The notes beneath the pieces are model-generated. The model was not told the DNA's origin, did no database searches, and was given only the letters and a program-made list of their open reading frames with translations. The position numbers were made by a program, and so were the translations under genes. From Tsukamurella tyrosinosolvens (GTDB taxonomy: Bacteria > Actinomycetota > Actinomycetes > Mycobacteriales > Mycobacteriaceae): DNA of 64,000 bases. The DNA lies in the NCBI RefSeq assembly GCF_900104775.1, contig NZ_FNSA01000003.1, positions 3,100,001-3,164,000 of the forward strand, given 5' to 3'. Within the stretch, counting starts at the first letter, position 1, and each line of letters begins with the position of its first letter. This document shows positions 59,571 to 64,000 of this stretch, piece after piece.

Positions 59571-59891
59571 TTAGCCGGTGCCTCGTTTCAGCAGTAGCTC
59601 GAGGTGCCGGACCCGGCCGTTGACCTTGTTCACCATCGGCGGGCCCAGCACGTCGTACTCCAGGCCGTCCCACTGGATCTTCGTGGCGGTGGTGACCTTG
59701 TGGCCGGCGCGCAACGGCGGCATCACCACGCGGTACGCGGCGACCGCGGTGGTCTGCCCGAACGCCTGCCGGTCCTCCGCCGAGATGGGCCACACGTCGG
59801 CGCGGTACGGCACCGCCACCGTCGGCAGCGGGTTCCCGTCGTCGTCCTCACCGCCGCCGAGCATGAGGTCGATGGTGTCGTGGAAGATCAT
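59571..59891 (-). CDS. Phage head-closure/head-tail adaptor protein
   Basis: A 106-residue protein starting in an ATGA overlap with the upstream connector. Size, all-beta look (VTTATKIQWDGLEYDVLGPP; VRHLELLLKRG) and place after the connector are typical of gp16/HK97-gp7-like head-closure proteins that seal the capsid portal for tail joining. Its presence implies that filled capsids can attach a tail, perhaps one supplied by another phage. Confidence 0.7.
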   Translation of the reverse strand: MIFHDTIDLMLGGGEDDDGNPLPTVAVPYRADVWPISAEDRQAFGQTTAVAAYRVVMPPLRAGHKVTTATKIQWDGLEYDVLGPPMVNKVNGRVRHLELLLKRGTG

Positions 59892-60205
59892 GCCGCCCGC
59901 TTCCGGTACCGGTTGAGGACGGTGAGCTCGGCGAGGGTGAATCCGGCGAAGCCCTCGTTGAAGGCGACCGATCCGACGGTGTGCCGTAGCTGCTCGGGGT
60001 TGGCGAGCATCCGGGCGGCGACCATGAGGACCACCGCGGCGACCCCCGGGCGGGTCTCGCCGTTGGCGGTGAGGTGCCGACCGCGGGTGTAGGCGTCGAT
60101 CATGCCGCCGGCGACGGTGATCGCCTGCCCTGCCTGCGCGGTCAGGGCAGCGTCGTCGGTGGGCTGCCCCAACCACTTGAGCAGGTCGACCGCGGTGGTC
60201 GCCAC
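59888..60205 (-). CDS. Phage head-tail connector protein
   Basis: A 105-residue helical protein (VDLLKWLGQPTDDAALTAQA; GVAAVVLMVAARMLANPEQL) matching the gp6/gp15-type connector that forms the ring below the portal. It follows the capsid gene by 2 bases and overlaps the head-closure gene by 4. Confidence 0.75.
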   Translation of the reverse strand: MATTAVDLLKWLGQPTDDAALTAQAGQAITVAGGMIDAYTRGRHLTANGETRPGVAAVVLMVAARMLANPEQLRHTVGSVAFNEGFAGFTLAELTVLNRYRKRAA

Positions 60206-60207
60206 GG

Positions 60208-61041
60208 TTACGCCTTGGTGATGACGACGACGGCCTTGGGCTGCAGCAGGCCGATGTCGAAGCGGGCGACGACACGGATCGCGGACTCGTCGGTGTCGAA
60301 GTACCGCGAGGTGTCCAGGGACACCGATGGGGCGAGGTCGCGGGCGACGGCGACGTACTGGATGTCGAGGGCGACGGCCTTGCCGGTGGCGAGGCGGCTG
60401 GTGATGACCAGCGGCACGCCGAACAGGCGCTCGAAGCCGTCGGCGGTGGCGTCGGTGGTGATCAAGTACCTGTTGTCGGCGTCCTTGAGGGCACGGATAG
60501 CGAAGTAGTCGGCCGGGCTGATGAAGATGTGGCTGGGCTTGACCTCCTGGGCGCGCAGCAGCGACAGGGCCGTGAGGAACGTGTCCGGCACGGCGGGGTC
60601 GGCGGCGAGGGCCTGCACACCGCTCTGGTTGACCAGGCCCTTGATGGTGTTCGCGGTGCCGGCGCCGGTGAGCAGTGCGATGTCGAGGCTGTTGGCGAGG
60701 TCGGTGGTGATCCGCTGCCGCACGATGGAGTCGAGGCCGACGACGGTCTGCCGGATCGCCTCGTTCGTCAGGCGCGTGAGCGTCTTGAGGGACTTGAGGG
60801 CGGGCGGCAGGAGGGTGATCTCGTCGAAGCCGGGGGCGGCGTCGGGGATGGTGCCGCCGGGGGCGACGAAGCCGGGGCTGGTGGTGGTCGCGATGCGGGG
60901 CACGCGGAGCTGGCTGCTGGTGTCGAAGATCTTCGGGCCGGCGGCGAGCACGACGGACGCGGCTTCGAGCGGCTGGACGACGATCTGCGAGACCGTGTCG
61001 TTGAGCAGAGTGGGGACGGTGGCGGGGGTCTGGGGAGCCAT
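60208..61041 (-). CDS. HK97-fold major capsid protein
   Basis: A 277-residue capsid protein. ATG 61041 with AGGA upstream on the minus strand. N-terminal LLNDTVSQIVVQPLEAASVV, central FDEITLLPPALKSLKTLTRL (spine helix and P-domain start), LLRAQEVKPSHIFISPADYF, and the A-domain FGVPLVITSRLATGKAVALD followed by RVVARFDIGLLQPKAVVVIT are standard for HK97-fold capsids. No protease gene precedes it, in line with a separate scaffolding protein and the short N-arm. Confidence 0.88.
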   Translation of the reverse strand: MAPQTPATVPTLLNDTVSQIVVQPLEAASVVLAAGPKIFDTSSQLRVPRIATTTSPGFVAPGGTIPDAAPGFDEITLLPPALKSLKTLTRLTNEAIRQTVVGLDSIVRQRITTDLANSLDIALLTGAGTANTIKGLVNQSGVQALAADPAVPDTFLTALSLLRAQEVKPSHIFISPADYFAIRALKDADNRYLITTDATADGFERLFGVPLVITSRLATGKAVALDIQYVAVARDLAPSVSLDTSRYFDTDESAIRVVARFDIGLLQPKAVVVITKA

Positions 61042-61104
61042 GAGCAATTCCTAACGGGGAGAGGGTGTTTCGCGTCTCTCGCCGCCTGGGCCCTGGATGC
61101 GTGA

Positions 61105-61135
61105 TGGGGATCGAACCGCCTGGGTTCGATCCCCA
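61105..61135 (-). terminator. 13-bp stem hairpin between scaffold and capsid genes
   Basis: TGGGGATCGAACC (61105-61117) pairs perfectly with GGTTCGATCCCCA (61123-61135), 5-base loop. Lying between scaffold stop and capsid start, it may attenuate read-through or protect the capsid mRNA end; a full stop would silence the capsid unless it has its own promoter. Confidence 0.6.
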
Positions 61136-61158
61136 CCATACCTCAACTTACGGTCAGG

Positions 61159-61725
61159 TTAGAGCTGGCTTCGGAGTGCCGCGAGCAGATCGACGGGTGC
61201 TTCGGTGCCGGATTTCGGTCCCTGGGCTGCGGCGCCGGCCTCGAATCGGCGGGCCTTGAGGTGCGGTTTCGCCTCCAACAGGGCGTCGATCGCGGCCTGC
61301 AGAGCCTCCGGAGACTCCAAATGCGCCGGGTCGAAGGGCAGATCCGAGGGGTCTGCGAGCGCTCCGGTGCCCTCCACCTGCATCCGGTGGAGCTGCTGTT
61401 CGAGCTCGCGCACCCGCGTGCGGTATCCGGCGCTCTCGGTGCGCAGCTTCTCCACCACCGAGCGCGGGAACGTGTCGCCCTCGGTAGTCCCGGAATCGGG
61501 ATTACCTTCGGAGGGGTCAGATTCGAGATCGGACCCTTCTGCGGGTTGCTCCTGAGAACTCTCAGGAGTGTCAGCAGCACTGACATCAGGCTTTTTGCCG
61601 GTGCCGTCAACTTCTTCGGTGGTCGCCGAAGAAGCCTGATCAGCGTCCGTCTGGCGGATGTCAGCTTCGGGGGGGTCCGTCAAGGACTCCTGTAGTCCTT
61701 GAGCGCGAGACTTGTCGTCGGTCAT
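61159..61725 (-). CDS. Phage scaffolding protein
   Basis: A 188-residue acidic protein: disordered N-terminal ~95 residues rich in Asp, Glu and Ser, a central coiled coil (ESAGYRTRVRELEQQLHRMQ) and a short basic C-terminus. The place between portal and capsid genes and this composition are typical for scaffolding proteins that template procapsid assembly. Confidence 0.8.
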   Translation of the reverse strand: MTDDKSRAQGLQESLTDPPEADIRQTDADQASSATTEEVDGTGKKPDVSAADTPESSQEQPAEGSDLESDPSEGNPDSGTTEGDTFPRSVVEKLRTESAGYRTRVRELEQQLHRMQVEGTGALADPSDLPFDPAHLESPEALQAAIDALLEAKPHLKARRFEAGAAAQGPKSGTEAPVDLLAALRSQL

Positions 61726-61737
61726 GGTGTGTCCTTC

Positions 61738-63180
61738 CTAGAATGCTGCGGTCATTGGGTTGAAGTCGCCGCCCTGTTTCGGGGCGGCGGGGGTCGCGGG
61801 CGAAACGCGACCCTTGGGAGGGGTCGCATCCGGGGTGCGACCCTTGCTCGCGTCTGAAACGCGGGCATCTGCGGGTGGTGGTGCGGGGGTGTCGTCGGGG
61901 TTGTCGATGTCGAGGCGTTCGCGTGCCTCGGCGGTGGAGATGATCGAGGCGCCGTGGAGCTTGACCGTGGCGTCGGCTTCCTGCGCGACGGAGCGGGTCG
62001 CGGGGTCGGACCACACGATCTGCGGGGCGTAGTCGTCGACCTCCCCACCGTCCTCGATCGCGTGGATGAGACGGCCGACGGCCTCCCACGCGCGGCCGAA
62101 CTTGGCCTGCGCTGCCTCCGCCTTGGCGGTCAGACCGGCCTCGGCGGCGCGGATCGCCTCCGCAGAGGACGGCACGGAGGTGGTGACACCGACGTAGTGC
62201 GCCGGCAGACCCGATACCGCCATCGCCTGCTGCAGCATCACGGACACCGCGTTCTCGTATCCATCGAGTGCAGCGCCGTCGAGCTGCCCGAACTTGCCCG
62301 CGGAGTCCTCATTGATCATCAGCTTGTCGGTCTCACCGATCGGGTTCACGGCCTCCATGACCGGTTCCCCGTCGTCGTCGAGGACCGGGTTCCCCTCGTC
62401 GTCGACGACGGGCTTCTCCTCGAGCTCGAGGCCGGTCGCCCACCTGCGGGGCCGCGCGCCGTACTCCGAGGCGGTCAGCAGGTCCGTGGAGAGCTTGTTG
62501 ATGCCGTCGGTGATGGGGATGAGGTCCTCGAACTCGCTCACTCCGAAGGTGTCCATCGGGCGGTCCGCGTTGGTCAGCGCGACCACGTTCACCGCCAACA
62601 ACGGATTGTCCACGGTCTTGAGGGTCTTCGCGGCGGTGATCGAGGCGCCGTCGCCCTGCAGGTGCACGATCCGGTCCGGATAGTACACCACCCAACGGGT
62701 TTGCCGGTCGGTGCCGTCGGGCGCCTTGTCGACCCACCGCTTGATCGCGGCGATGGTCTCGCGGCTGCCGGCGTCGCGGTAGACGGCGACCTGCTCGGCG
62801 GATTCGACGGACACGCGGGCCTTGCCGCGCTCGTCGGCCCACACGATGACGGCAGCCTCACCGACGGCGAGGGCTTCCCGGTGCGCGACGGGGGCGAGCT
62901 GGTCGAGGTCGTTGCGCCGCCACGCCGCGATGAGGGCGGTATCGCGGGCGCCGTCGGCGGTGCGGAAGCTCTGCACCCGCAGGCGTTCGGCGATCGCGGT
63001 CACGGCGAGGCGGGGCAGGTTCACCGAGTACCGGTCGAACCGCTGCCCGAGGGCCTTGCGTGCCTCCGGTGCGATGAACGACAAGGGCTGTTGTCCCGCA
63101 TAGTATTTGCCGAGCCGGTTGAGCTGCGGCAGTCGCACATTCAGTGCGTTGTCGAGTTCGGCGAGTGTGGGTTCGGTCAT
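61738..63180 (-). CDS. Phage portal protein (SPP1 gp6-like)
   Basis: A 480-residue portal forming the dodecameric DNA channel at one capsid vertex. ATG 63180 with AAGGAG 6-7 bases upstream, and the terminase stop overlapping it, fix the start. Recognisable are RLGKYYAGQQPLSF near residue 22, ADRPMDTFGVSEFEDLIPIT near 225, the acidic DDEGNPVLDDDGEPV insert near 270, and QAMAVSGLPAHYVGVTTSVP near 340 followed by SSAEAIRAAEAGLTAKAEAA. The C-terminal ~55 residues are Pro-rich. Confidence 0.88.
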   Translation of the reverse strand: MTEPTLAELDNALNVRLPQLNRLGKYYAGQQPLSFIAPEARKALGQRFDRYSVNLPRLAVTAIAERLRVQSFRTADGARDTALIAAWRRNDLDQLAPVAHREALAVGEAAVIVWADERGKARVSVESAEQVAVYRDAGSRETIAAIKRWVDKAPDGTDRQTRWVVYYPDRIVHLQGDGASITAAKTLKTVDNPLLAVNVVALTNADRPMDTFGVSEFEDLIPITDGINKLSTDLLTASEYGARPRRWATGLELEEKPVVDDEGNPVLDDDGEPVMEAVNPIGETDKLMINEDSAGKFGQLDGAALDGYENAVSVMLQQAMAVSGLPAHYVGVTTSVPSSAEAIRAAEAGLTAKAEAAQAKFGRAWEAVGRLIHAIEDGGEVDDYAPQIVWSDPATRSVAQEADATVKLHGASIISTAEARERLDIDNPDDTPAPPPADARVSDASKGRTPDATPPKGRVSPATPAAPKQGGDFNPMTAAF

Positions 63181-64000
63181 TGGAAGCTCCTTACGCGATG
63201 CTTCTTCTTGGGGCGTGATGCACGCCAGGTGGCGCGACTGTGGGCCATGACCGCGCACGCGGCCAGGTCGATCTTTCGAGCGGTGCGGGAACGCGAGCGC
63301 TTAGCCAGGCGCATTCCCCGCGGGTCCTCCGCGACGACCGCGGCGGCGATGTGAGCGGCCAGGCGCTCATCTCCGGTGTGGGTGAGCTTGCCGTTCACAC
63401 ACGCCGTGTACAGGGCGGACGTGGCAGCGGTCAGACGTGACGGCGAGTGCGGGAACTCCGCGATCGGCAGCCGCTCGGATTCGAGTACCTGCAGGGTCCG
63501 AGCCCACCGGAACGGGTCCGCGATGATCTCCTGCACCCGGTAGTCCTTGCACGCCTGGCGGATGGTGTCCTCCACCTCCGTGATCGGCACCCGGTACTCG
63601 TCATCACCCGCCGGCCGCTCCCACACACCGAGGACATCGAGGTGTGGTTCCTCCGCGACGGTGGCGAGCAGCAACGCCGTGGTGTCGTCGCTGAATGAGC
63701 CGTCCAGCGCGACGACGACCTGTGCGCCCTTGTCGATGGGGTGCGCCTGGCACAGGGCATCCCACACGCCCGGCGGGAGGAAACCGCCCTCGGTGTCGGT
63801 GGCGAGCTGGCACAGACGCGCACGCCGGAACGTGGCCTCGCGGGTCTTCGGCGGCGCCAGCGCGGCCACCGCATCCGCGTGCAGAAACCCCGCCTCGATC
63901 GCAGGGTTCGCCAGAGCGATGCAATGCGGGCACGTGGGCTCGTGATGCTCGAAGCCCGCGGCCGAATGCTCGATCCACGCCTGCGAGACATCCTCCGGAT
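63177..64000 (-). CDS. Terminase large subunit, C-terminal nuclease part (cut by window end)
   Basis: The frame stays open to base 64000, so the N-terminal ATPase is outside. The last ~275 residues are present. After an insert with a C-P-H-C pair (EPTCPHCIALANPAI), the RNase H-fold nuclease shows VVALDGSFSDDTTALLLATV (first Asp), EIIADPFRW (second acidic strand) and KIDLAACAVMAHSRA (last Asp). It overlaps the portal start by 4 bases. It packages DNA into the capsids encoded downstream. Confidence 0.85.
   Translation of the reverse strand, partial: PEDVSQAWIEHSAAGFEHHEPTCPHCIALANPAIEAGFLHADAVAALAPPKTREATFRRARLCQLATDTEGGFLPPGVWDALCQAHPIDKGAQVVVALDGSFSDDTTALLLATVAEEPHLDVLGVWERPAGDDEYRVPITEVEDTIRQACKDYRVQEIIADPFRWARTLQVLESERLPIAEFPHSPSRLTAATSALYTACVNGKLTHTGDERLAAHIAAAVVAEDPRGMRLAKRSRSRTARKIDLAACAVMAHSRATWRASRPKKKHRVRSFQ

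Larger units (their letters stand above)
59270..64000. mobile_element. Head-gene-bearing prophage or satellite, partial
   Basis: Six phage head and packaging genes in standard order read leftward from the window end to 59571, then stop; 277 bases later comes the tRNA-like attachment fragment. No tail tube, tape-measure, baseplate, lysis or fibre gene lies between the head-closure gene and the site. That is the order expected of a capsid-forming satellite or of a prophage that lost its tail half. The other end is outside the window. Confidence 0.6.

Overview
The window is about 64 kb of high-GC DNA from an actinobacterium. The organism is probably a mycolic-acid producer (order Mycobacteriales, such as Tsukamurella, Gordonia, Rhodococcus or Nocardia): a KasA/KasB-type ketosynthase and DUF7373-type lipoproteins are present, and all genes have actinobacterial codon use. 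Genus is not determined. Everything here was read directly from sequence with no database search, so family names rest on motifs and recalled family features.

Layout. (1) 1-13.5 kb is chromosomal-looking DNA: the end of a frameshifted membrane protein, MgtC, a KasA-like synthase, an unusual trypsin-like protease/non-specific nuclease fusion, a divergent TetR regulator, and a tightly overlapping aromatic meta-cleavage operon (hydrolase, extradiol dioxygenase, FAD hydroxylase, hydratase, Tat-exported amidohydrolase, acyltransferase). A haloalkane-dehalogenase-like gene diverges from a second TetR gene across a double-palindrome operator. (2) 13.7-14.6 kb holds decayed second copies of the nuclease fusion gene and of the kasA 3' end. 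(3) 14.8-17.7 kb is a lower-GC two-gene island: a Cdc48/FtsH-like AAA+ ATPase overlapping a DUF6414-like protein. (4) 17.8-59.3 kb is bounded by a perfect 24-bp direct repeat matching a tRNA 3' end, with a tyrosine integrase, xis-like gene and divergent repressor at the right end. I read it as one roughly 41.5 kb integrative element. (5) From 59.6 kb to the window end a minus-strand phage head module (terminase, portal, scaffold, capsid, connector, head closure) stops beside the same tRNA-like site, with no tail genes before the site.

Inside the 41.5 kb element the left part carries a serine recombinase, a single-chain type ISP restriction-modification enzyme with a candidate companion nuclease, an excisionase-like gene, a primase-polymerase/AAA helicase replication gene and a perfect 26-bp inverted repeat made of 9-bp iterons (candidate origin). 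Next to it are two HEPN-motif proteins, one ApeA-like. The middle and right parts are an unusual surface or secretion cargo: two very large Pro/Gly-rich proteins of similar architecture, four DUF7373-type lipoprotein genes (one split by an IS21 insertion with a 6-bp target duplication), an exported S1 protease, small helical proteins and membrane-anchored proteins. Interspersed are toxin-antitoxin-like genes (XRE-ImmA with a PIN-like gene and a VbhA-like peptide; an MNT nucleotidyltransferase; an Xre/MbcA-like protein) and a DUF2637/SpdB-like operon.

Working model (inference): a satellite-like or integrative element combining its own replication module, several anti-phage systems and an envelope-directed cargo, integrated next to a second, head-gene-carrying element at the same tRNA.
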